Source: JALOLG01 sp963776935
GTDB lineage: Bacteria; Actinomycetota; Acidimicrobiia; Acidimicrobiales; Ilumatobacteraceae
DNA: 64,000 nt
Reading direction: 5' to 3'
NCBI GenBank assembly: GCA_963776935.1
Contig: CAVZOP010000005.1
Location: 68,804-132,803 of the forward strand
Part shown: positions 1 through 8,611 of the stretch, piece after piece
Numbering within the stretch: the first letter of the stretch is position 1
Layout of the letters: each line of letters opens with the position of its first letter
Made by a program: the position numbers and the translations under genes
The notes under the pieces: model-generated
What the model was told of the DNA's origin: nothing
What the model saw: only the letters and a program-made list of their open reading frames with translations
Database searches by the model: none

Positions 1-295
1 CGGTGACGTCGACGCCGTGGGCCTGCAACAGTGCGCGGGTGCCGTCGAGGTCCGGAACGTGCCACGTCAACGTGACGCCCTGTCCCTGGACGGCGGCGAC
101 GGTGGCCCGCGACGAGTCGGCGATGCTGAGGAACGACGACGAGGTCAGCTGGAACTCGACGAACCAGTCGTTCTCGAACACGACGGTCAGGCCGAGCACC
201 GACCGGTAGAACGTGACGGTCTCGGACCAGTGAGCGCAGTACAGCACCGTGTTCGTCCGGTCGATGGCGAGGGGCGACTGATCGGGCGTTGTCAT
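1..295 (-). CDS. VOC/glyoxalase-family protein, N-terminal part (runs off the window)
   Basis: Translating back from the ATG at 295 gives MTTPDQSPLAIDRTNTVLYC followed by a stretch with HWSETVTFYRSVLGL and VFENDWFVEFQL, the beta-alpha-beta-beta-beta pattern of a vicinal-oxygen-chelate half-domain. About 98 residues are visible and the frame is open at the window edge, so the second half is missing here only because the window ends. The family includes glyoxalases, dioxygenases and antibiotic-binding proteins; nothing visible selects among these. It is divergent from the oxidoreductase at 411, with 115 bp between the two starts. Confidence 0.75.
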   Translation of the reverse strand, partial: MTTPDQSPLAIDRTNTVLYCAHWSETVTFYRSVLGLTVVFENDWFVEFQLTSSSFLSIADSSRATVAAVQGQGVTLTWHVPDLDGTRALLQAHGVDVT

Positions 296-410
296 CGACC
301 CTGAGCTTCGCCGACGAGCGACGCCAGAGCCAGGTCGTACTATCGCCACGCCCGTGGATCTCCCCGGGGATTCGCGGAGTGACCTGCACAGCAAGAAGGG
401 ATGGATTGTC

Positions 411-1415
411 ATGACCGAGCCGGACAAGGTGCGTTGGGGCGTGATGGGGTGCGCTGCGATCGCGACCGACAAGGTCATCCCGGCGATGCAGCGATCAGAA
501 CGCTGCGACGTGATTGCGATCGCTTCGAGGGAACCCGGACGGGCGACCGCCACTGCCGAGCGGCTGGGGATTCCCCGGCACCACGGCTCGTATGACGACC
601 TCCTGGCCGATCCGGATGTCGAGGCCGTGTACATCCCGTTGCCCAACCATCTCCACGCCGAGTGGACGCTGCGGGCCGCTGCTGCCGGCAAGCACGTGCT
701 GTGCGAGAAGCCACTCGCGCTCACCGCTACCCAGGCCGCCGCGATGGTCGAGGGCTGTCGCGACGCCGGAGTCCTCCTCATGGAGGCGTTCATGTACCGG
801 CTCCACCCAATGTGGCATCGAGTGCGAGAGCTCGTGACGACGGGGACGATCGGTGAGCTCGAGGCGATCCAGGTCTTCTTCTCGTACCGCAACGTCGACC
901 CGGAGAACATCCGCAACATCGCCGAATACGGAGGCGGCGCCTTGATGGACATCGGGTGCTACGCGATCAACGTGGCGCGGTGGATGTTCGACGGCGAACC
1001 TACCGATGTGTCGGCAGCGGTGCGCCGCGATCCCGCCTTCGGCACCGACGTCCTGACCTCGGCCGTGCTCGACTTCGGCGGGCGCCAGGCAACGTTCACG
1101 TGCTCGACGCAGATCGAGAGTGATCAGCGGGTGCACCTGGTCGGAACCACCGGCCGACTGCTCGTGGAGATCCCGTTCAACATCCCTCCCGACCGTCCGA
1201 CGCGCATCGTGCACGCGGCCGGTGGCGATCCGCCGGTCGCTCCCGGCATCGACGTGATCGAGGTACCTGCCGCCGACCCGTACGGCGCGCAGTGCGACGC
1301 CTTCTCGGCCGCCGTGCGCGACGGTTCACCCGTTCCGATCCCGCCCGCCGACGCCGTCGCCAACATGGCGGTGATCGAGCGCATCTTCGCCGCTTCGCCC
1401 GACCCATCGACCTGA
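411..1415 (+). CDS. Gfo/Idh/MocA-family NAD(P)-dependent oxidoreductase
   Basis: The protein has 334 residues. A Rossmann fold opens the protein (WGVMGCAAIATDKVIPAM) and the family signature EKPLALT follows at about residue 100, inside the run GKHVLCEKP. The C-terminal half is the usual substrate-binding alpha/beta domain (GGGALMDIGCYAINVARW). Members oxidise or reduce sugars, inositols or dihydrodiols with NAD(P); the substrate cannot be told from sequence. I chose the ATG at 411 because the Rossmann strand starts eight residues later and an AAGGG lies about 11 bases upstream; the frame stays open to 354. Confidence 0.88.
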   Translation: MTEPDKVRWGVMGCAAIATDKVIPAMQRSERCDVIAIASREPGRATATAERLGIPRHHGSYDDLLADPDVEAVYIPLPNHLHAEWTLRAAAAGKHVLCEKPLALTATQAAAMVEGCRDAGVLLMEAFMYRLHPMWHRVRELVTTGTIGELEAIQVFFSYRNVDPENIRNIAEYGGGALMDIGCYAINVARWMFDGEPTDVSAAVRRDPAFGTDVLTSAVLDFGGRQATFTCSTQIESDQRVHLVGTTGRLLVEIPFNIPPDRPTRIVHAAGGDPPVAPGIDVIEVPAADPYGAQCDAFSAAVRDGSPVPIPPADAVANMAVIERIFAASPDPST

Positions 1416-1471
1416 ACGTCAGACCGGCCCGCACCGACGCCGGCCTCTCGCGCCGAACGGCACGCGGTCGG

Positions 1472-1954
1472 TCAGTCGCCGCCGAGAACCAGCTTGGCCT
1501 CGACGGGCGTGTCTCCGACGTCCGAGACGCCGGTGAGCAGACGACTCAGCGCGGTGGCCATCTTGCGTGCCCGAGCCTTGGCGAGATCGGCGACGGGACC
1601 GGCGAACAGGTTGTCGACCGTGCCCTCGAACAGTTCGAGCCAGCGCGCGTAGTGCTCGGCCCCGAACGGGGTGCGGGCATTGGCGGGCTCGTGGGCCCGC
1701 AGCGGGTTGCCGACATAGCCGCGTTGGCCGAACAGTTGCCACGACCAGAAGTCGACGAGCGTTTCGATGTGGGCGTTCCAGTTCATCTCGGTGGCGGCGA
1801 AGACCGGTCCGAGCACATCGTCCATCGCCGCCTGCCGGTAGAAGTCACGGACGAAGTGCTCGACGTCGTCACGATCAGCGATGTCGGACTCGGGTGTCTC
1901 GAACAGGTGCGCCCAGCACGCCGGATCTCCACCCTCGTCGACCGGTCGTGTCAT
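1472..1954 (-). CDS. Group III truncated haemoglobin
   Basis: The protein has 160 residues. Seen: helix pattern with FVRDFYRQAAMDDVLGPVF, then HIETLVDFWSWQLFG and FGAEHYARWLELFE, where the His of HYARW is the expected proximal haem ligand. This matches the group III (P-type) truncated globins. The ATG at 1954 overlaps the TGA of the upstream Ric gene by four bases (ATGA), so the two are translationally coupled. Globins of this type bind O2 or NO; beside a di-iron repair protein the most likely job is nitric-oxide handling, which is inference from context. Confidence 0.88.
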   Translation of the reverse strand: MTRPVDEGGDPACWAHLFETPESDIADRDDVEHFVRDFYRQAAMDDVLGPVFAATEMNWNAHIETLVDFWSWQLFGQRGYVGNPLRAHEPANARTPFGAEHYARWLELFEGTVDNLFAGPVADLAKARARKMATALSRLLTGVSDVGDTPVEAKLVLGGD

Positions 1955-2679
1955 CGCAGCGCGCCGGACAGTTCGGTCTCCATGTGCACCACCAACGGGA
2001 ACAACAAGTTGTTCTCCTTGTGGATGTGCAGGTGCGTGTCGGCTTCGAGGTCGGCCAGCGCGGCGAAACACGTCACATACGACGCGCAGCCGTCAGCCGG
2101 TGGTTGATAGCCGGCGGTGAGCCGTCGCAGCTCGATGAGCAGTTCACCGACCTGATCGTGCTCGCGCATCATCACCGAGATCGGATTCCGCAACGACCCA
2201 CACGGGAACGACGGCACAGATGACGCGCTGGCGAGCTCACGGATCATCGGGAACAGGACCTGCTCCTCTTTGAGCATGTGCGGTTCGAGGTCCGCACGCG
2301 CCTCCTCGTAGCACGCCGCGATGGCGTGCAGTTCGGGATGCCGCGCACCGTGAACCGCAACGACCTTGGCGATCAGCGCCGACAGCCGGGGCATCTCGTC
2401 CCACAGATAGCGGTGGTGGGTCGCCTCGAGGTGATCGACGAGGGCGGCCGGCCCCATTGTCGACCACCCGACCTCGTCGGCCGCGGTCGACGCCGCGATC
2501 AGTTCGGAAACGGTGGCCGCCGGGTCGAGACCGACATTCGCACACGCCTCGGCCAGGGAGGTTCCGCCGCCGCAGCAGTAGTCGAGCCCACGGCGCTCGA
2601 ACTCGCGTGCCAGGCCGGGATTCGCGTTCACCAGCGCACCCAACGTCATCTGTGGATCGATCATGTTCTCCGGTCGCAT
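1951..2679 (-). CDS. ric: Iron-sulfur cluster repair di-iron protein (Ric/ScdA/YtfE family)
   Basis: The protein has 242 residues in two parts. The N-terminal ScdA_N (DUF542) domain has GLDYCCGGGTSLAEAC, with the conserved CC pair. A hemerythrin-like four-helix bundle follows, with ligands visible in HLEATHHRYLW, HGARHPEL, HMLKEEQVLFP, MREHDQVGELL and HIHKENNLLFP. The family repairs iron-sulfur clusters damaged by nitric oxide or peroxide. The ATG at 2679 gives MRPENMIDPQ; a second ATG 15 bases downstream is possible. It shares an operon with the globin downstream. Confidence 0.9.
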   Translation of the reverse strand: MRPENMIDPQMTLGALVNANPGLAREFERRGLDYCCGGGTSLAEACANVGLDPAATVSELIAASTAADEVGWSTMGPAALVDHLEATHHRYLWDEMPRLSALIAKVVAVHGARHPELHAIAACYEEARADLEPHMLKEEQVLFPMIRELASASSVPSFPCGSLRNPISVMMREHDQVGELLIELRRLTAGYQPPADGCASYVTCFAALADLEADTHLHIHKENNLLFPLVVHMETELSGALR

Positions 2680-2823
2680 AGTGCCACGCTCACCGATCAG
2701 CGGGCCCGGCGCCAGAGCACAACGTCCCACTTCACGCCGCTGTCACGATCGTTGGCGGGGAACCGACAACCTTACCCATCGCCGGGGTAGAGTCGACGGT
2801 ACGACGATGATGAAGAGGCGACG

Positions 2824-3057
2824 ATGAGCGAGATCACCGGGCACACCACGATCACCGTGACCCGAGTCGAGGTGATCGACGCCATGGAAACGGCCTTCAA
2901 GAAGGCACCCCTCACGAAGGAAGACCTCGTGGCCGCCGCTGAGCACGCGGGAGTGCGACAGCCGATCATCGAACTGCTCGAACGGCTCCCTCGACGCATC
3001 TACCGGCGCCCCGCCGACATGTGGGACGAGCTCCCCGCGGTACCCATCGAGCACTGA
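2824..3057 (+). CDS. DUF2795-like small protein
   Basis: The protein has 77 residues: a short beta start (HTTITVTRVEVIDAM), then KAPLTKEDLVAAAEHAGV and ELLERLPRRIYRRPADMWDEL, which resembles the DUF2795 pattern where leucine and LP-x-x-x-Y positions recur. An AAGAGG about eight bases before the ATG is a good ribosome binding site. It diverges from ric across a 144-bp gap that must hold both promoters. No function is known to me. Confidence 0.6.
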   Translation: MSEITGHTTITVTRVEVIDAMETAFKKAPLTKEDLVAAAEHAGVRQPIIELLERLPRRIYRRPADMWDELPAVPIEH

Positions 3058-3145
3058 CACCGAACACAGCTGAGGACGGGTTCGACCCCGTCAGACGCAC
3101 GCGCGCGACCCGAAGTCCCGCGCCGGCGTCCCTCTTCGTGTCAGG

Positions 3146-3625
3146 ATGGGTCCGATGTTGGGGTATCTGCACCCGCTCGTCACTCCCCTTCCGGGCGAGC
3201 CGGGCAGCGACGCGGGCACCACCATCGGCACCATCTGGGACAACCTCGGCAACAACGGTTACCAGACCGGGACGGCGTTGATCGTCGCCACGGTCGCGAT
3301 CATCGCCCTCGTCAACATCAAGGCCAAGTGGTACGTGTCGGTCCCGGTGACGATCGGTGCGTTCTGGGCCGGATGGCTGGGTTGGAACACGTTCACCCGG
3401 CAGAACAACCCGCTGTTCCCCGGCGACGTCCACGCCCTCGAGCTGTGGGACATCGCGTTCGAGAGTGAGACGTCGTTCCTGGTGGTGGTGATCGTCGCCT
3501 GCGTCGCCGCCATCTTCGTGTGGCGCAAGTCGGTCACCGGGTTGGGCAAGATCGCCCTGATCGCCGGCGTCGTCCTCGGTGCGTCGTTCGTCTACAACAT
3601 CGTCCAATCCGTCCGCACCAGCTGA
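3146..3625 (+). CDS. Small integral membrane protein, unknown function
   Basis: The protein has up to 159 residues. After a hydrophilic N-terminus rich in Gly and Asn come four hydrophobic segments: ALIVATVAIIALVNI, VSVPVTIGAFWAGWLGW, TSFLVVVIVACVAAIFVW and IALIAGVVLGASFVYNIV. The loop between the second and third carries NTFTRQNNPLFPGDVHALELWD. I do not recognise a family. The start may be the first ATG at 3146 or the one at 3155. It is convergent with the MFS gene, with a palindromic repeat between the two stops. Confidence 0.6.
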   Translation: MGPMLGYLHPLVTPLPGEPGSDAGTTIGTIWDNLGNNGYQTGTALIVATVAIIALVNIKAKWYVSVPVTIGAFWAGWLGWNTFTRQNNPLFPGDVHALELWDIAFESETSFLVVVIVACVAAIFVWRKSVTGLGKIALIAGVVLGASFVYNIVQSVRTS

Positions 3626-3635
3626 CCCCACCACG

Positions 3636-3682
3636 TTCTCATGAAGTGTCGGCGCCCTGAGAACGCCGAGACTTCACGAGAT
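3636..3682. repeat. Dispersed palindromic repeat, copy 1
   Basis: An imperfect palindrome with arms near TCTCATGAAGTGTCGGCG and CGCCGAGACTTCACGAGA and a short loop. It lies between two convergent genes, ending three bases before the MFS stop. This copy has diverged most of the five full-length ones. It could act as a bidirectional terminator, though no T-run follows. Confidence 0.85.
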
Positions 3683-3684
3683 CG

Positions 3685-5955
3685 CTAGTCGCCGCCGAGG
3701 CCGGAGAGCACATCGCGGAACGACTCGAGTCCGGCGGCGAGCGAGTCGGCGAGCGCGGCCAGCTCCGTTCCGGCGATGTCGACGTTGATCGGGACGTCGA
3801 GGTTCACGGGGACGTTCGCCTCGACCGGGATCGTCTCGTTCACCGGCAACTCGAACTCGATGTCGACGGGCACGTCGATGTCGACCGGCACTGTCACGTC
3901 GACCGGCACCGTCAACCCGAACGGGCCCTGGACCTCGATCGTCGTCTCGAAGCTCTCGTTGATCGGGATCGACGTCTTGATCGGCACCGTGAACGTCCGG
4001 TCGATCACGATCTCGGTGTTGATCGGCAGGTTCTGGTCGATCGCCACGTTGAACTCGAGCGTCGACGAGCTGAACGACTCCAACCCGGCGATCGCCTCGT
4101 CGATCCCCGCCGACACGGTGGGTTCGAGCGCGACCAGCTGCTCCTGGAAGCCCTGGACCTGCGACGCGAACAGCGCCGCCCCCGCTTCGACGCGTTCGAG
4201 ATCGGCGCGCGTCGTGTCGAGGTCGTCGCGCGTCGCGCTCAACTGCGTGAACAGCAACACGATCAGCACGAGCGCGAGCGCGAGCAGTGCGCCGAATGCG
4301 CCGAGCACGGCGGTCAAGTGGCGTTGCATCCAGGTCTGCATGACTTCTCCTGTCTCGGCGAACTTGGGATCAGCGGCGTTGCCTTCGCGGGGGACTGACG
4401 ACCCCGCACGTCGCATCATCAGTGCGGCCGCAACGCCGATGGCGGTGACGGCGGCGGACATCAGGAACGTCTCGGCGATGGCGTCGGCGGTGAGCGTCGC
4501 CTGCGCGGCACGCAACGCGTCCTCGAAACCGGGGTCGACGAGCGGTGGCAGCTCGATGTCCCGGCGGAGCGCGTTGAATCGGGCGAGCCCGTACGCGGTC
4601 AGTGCCGACAACCCGACGCTGAGTCCGAGCAGGCGGACCACCATCACCACTGCCGCGGCCGAACCGCGTGCGTCGGCGGGGGCGTGGTCGACGACGGCCA
4701 GCGTCGTCGGCGCCTGCACGAGCCCGAATCCCGCACCGAGCACGGCGAGCTGGATCGCCAACACCACGTAGGAGGTGTCGGCCCCCCACGTGAGCCCCAT
4801 CGTGAGGTACGCCGAGGTCGTCACCGCCATTCCGAGCAGTACGGGCGGTCGGTACCACGTGGACTCCGCGATGCGCCCGCCCACGTACGACGCGACGGCC
4901 ATCGCCGCGGTGAGCGCCGACAGCACCCACCCGGCGGCTACCGCCGACCGCTTGACGTCGACCTCGACGGCGTTGATGAAGATCGGCACGTCGACCATGG
5001 CGATGACCAGTGCCGCGCCGACCACGAAGTTGACGACGAGGGCGGCGCGCACGTTGCGGCCGCGGAAGACCGTCCGTTCGACCAAGGGGTGGTCGGAGCG
5101 GCGCTCGTGCCACACGAACGCGATCGCGGCGATGATGGCGACCGGGTACAGCCACCGCAGCTCCGTGCCGCCCGAACCAGTCAGCTCGTCGAGCCCGGAA
5201 ACGCTCTGGATCTCGGCGCTACCGAGCAACGCCAGGTTGAGGGCGACGAGTGCCGCGGTGAGCAACCCGGCACCGACCCAGTCGACGCGCGACCCGCGAG
5301 CCGGGCGGTCGTGCTCGGCGAGCGCCCACCACACGGCGACCATGCCCACGATCGCCAGCGGGATGTTGAGCCAGAACTGCCACTGCCACGACAGGAACCG
5401 CACCAAGACGGCGCCGTACATCGGCCCCCACACCCACCCGAACGTGTCGATCGCGCCGAGCGTGCCGAGCGCTCGGGCGCGGCCGCGCTCGGAATACACG
5501 TCGCCGATCACGGCGAGCGCGACGGGCACCATCGCGCCTCCGCCGAGTGCGGTCAGCACCCGCCCGACGAGGAACGGCCCGAGCGACGACGTCAGCGGGA
5601 TGAGGATCGAACCGGCGAGGAACAGCGCGTAGGCGCCGAGGAACGTCCGGCGCCTACCGATCACGTCGCTGAGCCGCCCGGCGATCGGCATCACCGCGAT
5701 GTAGGCGATCAGATAGGCGTTGACGATCCACGCCGCGTCGTCGAGGCCGTCGGGGAGCACCAGGCCGAGGTCACCGATGATCGGCCGCAACATCGTCGAG
5801 ACGACCGTCAGGTCGTCGGCGGCGATGAACACACCGAACCCGACGACGGCCAGCACGGCGCGGGGTGATGGGCCCCCGGCGATCCGCACGTCCGTCGCCG
5901 AGGTGGCCGGACCGGTCGGCGAAGCGGACGAGTCCGGCGGCGGTGCTTCAGCCAT
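3685..5955 (-). CDS. P55-like MFS exporter with an unusual extracytoplasmic C-terminal extension
   Basis: The open frame has 756 residues. Residues ~30-515 form a 14-helix DHA2-type major facilitator with motif A (GRLSDVIGRRRTFLGAY) and motif C (LTALGGGAMVPVALAVIGD). Residues from ~539 add a 15th hydrophobic segment (AVLGAFGALLALALVLIVLL), a coiled coil (SATRDDLDTTRADLERVEAG) and a region of repeats like VPVDVTVPVDIDVPVDI. It overlaps the LprG-like gene upstream by eight bases; the mycobacterial lprG-Rv1410c (P55) pair, which exports triacylglycerides and lipoglycans, has the same order. The extension is not part of P55. An internal ATG at 4341 with a strong ribosome binding site suggests two merged or nested genes. 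Confidence 0.85.
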   Translation of the reverse strand: MAEAPPPDSSASPTGPATSATDVRIAGGPSPRAVLAVVGFGVFIAADDLTVVSTMLRPIIGDLGLVLPDGLDDAAWIVNAYLIAYIAVMPIAGRLSDVIGRRRTFLGAYALFLAGSILIPLTSSLGPFLVGRVLTALGGGAMVPVALAVIGDVYSERGRARALGTLGAIDTFGWVWGPMYGAVLVRFLSWQWQFWLNIPLAIVGMVAVWWALAEHDRPARGSRVDWVGAGLLTAALVALNLALLGSAEIQSVSGLDELTGSGGTELRWLYPVAIIAAIAFVWHERRSDHPLVERTVFRGRNVRAALVVNFVVGAALVIAMVDVPIFINAVEVDVKRSAVAAGWVLSALTAAMAVASYVGGRIAESTWYRPPVLLGMAVTTSAYLTMGLTWGADTSYVVLAIQLAVLGAGFGLVQAPTTLAVVDHAPADARGSAAAVVMVVRLLGLSVGLSALTAYGLARFNALRRDIELPPLVDPGFEDALRAAQATLTADAIAETFLMSAAVTAIGVAAALMMRRAGSSVPREGNAADPKFAETGEVMQTWMQRHLTAVLGAFGALLALALVLIVLLFTQLSATRDDLDTTRADLERVEAGAALFASQVQGFQEQLVALEPTVSAGIDEAIAGLESFSSSTLEFNVAIDQNLPINTEIVIDRTFTVPIKTSIPINESFETTIEVQGPFGLTVPVDVTVPVDIDVPVDIEFELPVNETIPVEANVPVNLDVPINVDIAGTELAALADSLAAGLESFRDVLSGLGGD
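4339..4351 (-). promoter_or_regulatory. Internal Shine-Dalgarno and ATG inside the MFS frame
   Basis: On the minus strand AGGAG lies five bases before an in-frame ATG (first base 4341), a better ribosome binding site than most gene starts here. Initiation there would give a free-standing 218-residue protein starting MQTWMQRHLTAVLG, with one membrane anchor, a coiled coil and the VPVDI repeats. Confidence 0.6.
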
Positions 5956-6691
5956 CGACCTGCGGCGGGTCGATCTCGAACGTGTCGCCGTAGTCCCGGA
6001 GCTCGAGCACCCAGTCGGAGTCGGCGCCGTCGAACGTGGTCGTGAACTCGGCGGCCGTCACGAGGCCGGTGACGGGGTGGATCCAGAAGTCGATCAACAC
6101 GTCCTGGTCGCGGACGAGCCCGGCGCTGATGATCTCCATCTGCTCCGCCGGCGCCACGCCGCGGACGTGGTACCGCGTGCCACCGCGGTCCTCCTCACCG
6201 ACGAACTCGGCATCCTGCAACCCGGCGAGGAGCGGTCGCCACCCCAGCTCGGGATCGAAGAACGACGACGGGTCGAGCTCATAGCCGCTCGGAAGCGGTT
6301 CGAAGACACCGGTGACCGGGTTCGAAAGCCAGACCGTGTCGTCGATGGCGATCGCGCCGAGCTTGGTCTTGAGCGATCCGTCGACCTCGACCGTCAGCAC
6401 GGCGTCGGCCGAGGCGGGCGCGGCGAACCGGCCGTCGACCAACTCGAGCGCGAGCGACTCGAACGTGTCGATGTAGACCGGTGCGCCCGAGCGGCTGAGC
6501 GTGAACCGCACGCTCGTGACATCGCCCATCGACTCAGCCGACGCGGCGAGGACCGCCCCCGCCTCGGCCGGCAACGGATCACCCTCAGGCTCGTCGTCGG
6601 ACCCCCCGCAACCCGCCAACCCGAGACCGGCGAGACCGGTGCCGACCAGCACGATGCCGGCAGCCACCATGCGCCCAATGGCTGGTCTCAT
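5948..6691 (-). CDS. LprG/LppX-family lipoprotein (LppX_LprAFG)
   Basis: The protein has 247 residues. A signal peptide ends in a lipobox (GLGLAGC, Cys at about residue 28), followed by an acidic linker. The mature part shows the LppX_LprAFG pattern: VTSVRFTLSRSGAPVYIDTF, DGSLKTKLGAIAIDDTVWL, DPVTGVF-like NPVTGVFEPL and a late strand FWIHPVTGLVTAAEF. In mycobacteria LprG carries triacylated lipids in a hydrophobic pocket and works with the P55 transporter encoded next to it. The eight-base overlap with the MFS gene here supports the same partnership, which is inference. Confidence 0.85.
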   Translation of the reverse strand: MRPAIGRMVAAGIVLVGTGLAGLGLAGCGGSDDEPEGDPLPAEAGAVLAASAESMGDVTSVRFTLSRSGAPVYIDTFESLALELVDGRFAAPASADAVLTVEVDGSLKTKLGAIAIDDTVWLSNPVTGVFEPLPSGYELDPSSFFDPELGWRPLLAGLQDAEFVGEEDRGGTRYHVRGVAPAEQMEIISAGLVRDQDVLIDFWIHPVTGLVTAAEFTTTFDGADSDWVLELRDYGDTFEIDPPQVDG

Positions 6692-6783
6692 CGCCTTCCT
6701 CTCGTCGTGCCGGCGTCGGGGTGACGCCAGCGTGGCCGATCACTGGATACCAGTTCGTTGACCCGGCGACCGCGCGGGTGTGG

Positions 6784-7818
6784 TCAGGTTGCCCCACGCA
6801 CGGCCCGTGCAACCTCACCCCACCGGTCGACCAACGGGGGATCGCGGCGGATCGACTCGGCGGCGAGATACGAGACGATGCGCGTGGCGACACCGTCGTA
6901 GCGCTCGAGCAGCCGGTCGGCGATCTCGTCCCACGGCGCGATGACGGCGAAGTGCTCGAGCATCTCGTCGGTGATCAGCGCTGCCATGCCCGGGATGTCG
7001 CCGGCCCGCAACCGTTCGCCGAGTTGCGCCGTCGTCCCCTCGAATCCGAGATCGTCGAACTGAAAGGCGTAGTTGGGCGTCGATCCGTAGAACGCGATCT
7101 GGGTCTTGGCCATCTCGACCAGCGGTGCCCGTTCCTCGTGGGTGTCGCCGGGGACGGCGAACACGGGGACGATGAGACCTACGTCGGCCGGGTCGCGCCC
7201 CGCCTGCGCCGCACCGGTCGTCACCGCGGGGAGCAGGCGCTGCTGGATGTACTGCATCGAATGCAACGGATGGACGTGGACCCCGTCGGCGACCTCGCCG
7301 GCCATTCGCGTCATGTACGGGCCGACGGCCGAGATGTCGACCTTGATGTCGCCGAACGAGTGGCGCGGTGGCGCCCACTGGGGCGGGAGCAGGTTGAGGC
7401 GGTAGTACGGCCCGTCGTGGCTCAGCTTCTCCTCGCCTCGGAAGGCGCGGAAGCAGGCCTTCACGGCCAGCACGTAGTCGCGTAACCGTGGGCCGGGTGG
7501 CGCGAACTCGGCGCTGTAACGGCGCTGGATGTGCGCTTTCACCTGACTCCCCAGACCGAGGCGGAAGCGGCCGTCGGTGTTGTGCGCCAGCTCCCACGCG
7601 ATCGCGGCCGACACCATCGGACTGCGCGGGAACGCGACGGCGATGCCGGTGGTGAACGTGAGTGTCGGCGCCGCGGTCGCGGCGGCGGCGATCTGCATCC
7701 ACGGCACCTGGCTGGTCTCGGTGTAGAGCATGCCGGAGAACCCGACGCGCTCGAGCTCGGCCGCGAGGCGGGCACTCTCGCTCCACGTGCTCCCGCCGCT
7801 CATCAGGTCGAACTCCAC
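6784..7818 (-). CDS. LLM-class F420-dependent oxidoreductase (TIGR03617-like)
   Basis: The protein has 344 residues with a luciferase-like TIM barrel: MEFDLMSGGSTWSESARLAA, TETSQVPWMQIAAAATAAP, TGIAVAFPRSPMVSAAIAWEL, RFRLGLGSQVKAHIQRRY and GVHVHPLHSMQYIQQRLLPA. These closely follow the MSMEG_2256-type F420-dependent family. The reaction is not predictable; relatives use reduced F420 for hydride transfer to varied organic substrates. It stands alone on its strand between the lprG-like gene and a divergent DinB-like gene. Confidence 0.85.
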   Translation of the reverse strand: MEFDLMSGGSTWSESARLAAELERVGFSGMLYTETSQVPWMQIAAAATAAPTLTFTTGIAVAFPRSPMVSAAIAWELAHNTDGRFRLGLGSQVKAHIQRRYSAEFAPPGPRLRDYVLAVKACFRAFRGEEKLSHDGPYYRLNLLPPQWAPPRHSFGDIKVDISAVGPYMTRMAGEVADGVHVHPLHSMQYIQQRLLPAVTTGAAQAGRDPADVGLIVPVFAVPGDTHEERAPLVEMAKTQIAFYGSTPNYAFQFDDLGFEGTTAQLGERLRAGDIPGMAALITDEMLEHFAVIAPWDEIADRLLERYDGVATRIVSYLAAESIRRDPPLVDRWGEVARAVRGAT

Positions 7819-7948
7819 TGCGCCTCCCGTTGCTCGGCGACGATCCAGCCCGGACCGTACCGTGCGCTCGATCGGGCGGGGAACGCGGTGCTCGGTAGGG
7901 TCTCGCCGATGTCCGGCGCGGCAGCGTGTCGTCCAGGTCGCGGTCGAG

Positions 7949-8545
7949 GTGGGGAAGAAGAAGTCGTTCGCTTCGGCGCTCGACTGGCCGGGGTGGTCGC
8001 GATCGGGGAAGGACGAAGCCGCCGCGATCGAAGTGTTGCTCGACTACGTCGAGCGCTACCGGGTCGTCACCAATCGGGCCGGTGTCGAGTTCCGTCCCGG
8101 CCGTATCGACGTCGTCGAGCGGCTGGCCGGCTCGGCGACGACCGACTTCGGCGCGCCGGATGCGATTGCCGAGCGCGAGCACGGGCCTCTCACCGGACCG
8201 GAGGCGGAGCGGATCGCGTCGCTCGTCAGCGCGTCGTGGGACGTCTTCGCCGACGTCGTCGCCACGGCGCCGGCCGAGCTGCGCAAGGGGCCCCGGGGCG
8301 GTGGACGCGATCGCGACAAGATGGTGCTCCACGTCGTCGAGGCCGAGCAGGCGTATGCCCGCAAGCTCGGGCTCGGCAAGCCGAACCAGCGCCCCGACCT
8401 GCGGGCCGACATCGTCGCTGCGATCAGGGCCCGGCCGAACGACACGGCGTGGCCGGTGCGCTACGCCGCCCGCCGGATCGCCTGGCACGTTCTCGATCAC
8501 GCATGGGAGATCGAGGATCGGCGCCCAGAGACGTCGTCACGCTGA
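7949..8545 (+). CDS. DinB-like metal-dependent protein, start probably frameshifted
   Basis: The readable part is ~198 residues: KKSFASALDWPGWSRSGKDE, then helices ending in DKMVLHVVEAEQAYARKLG and RIAWHVLDHAWEIEDRRP. The His of LHVVEAE and the HVLDH pair sit where DinB/YfiT proteins bind a metal, so I call it DinB-like with modest confidence. The first in-frame start I can find is the GTG at 7949. The ATG at 7909 is one base out of frame; deleting one G near 7914 would give MSARQRVVQVAVEVGKKK, a much more natural N-terminus, so an indel is likely. Confidence 0.6.
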   Translation: MGKKKSFASALDWPGWSRSGKDEAAAIEVLLDYVERYRVVTNRAGVEFRPGRIDVVERLAGSATTDFGAPDAIAEREHGPLTGPEAERIASLVSASWDVFADVVATAPAELRKGPRGGGRDRDKMVLHVVEAEQAYARKLGLGKPNQRPDLRADIVAAIRARPNDTAWPVRYAARRIAWHVLDHAWEIEDRRPETSSR

Positions 8546-8611
8546 GAGATCGTCAGACCGACAACGTGAAAGGAGTGATCCGGCGGGCGTCGGAGCCCGC
8601 GCGCTCGGTTG

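Noticed and set aside
3636..3682. Classical rho-independent terminator
   Set aside because: The hairpin lacks a following T-run on either strand, and the same element occurs upstream of divergent genes.
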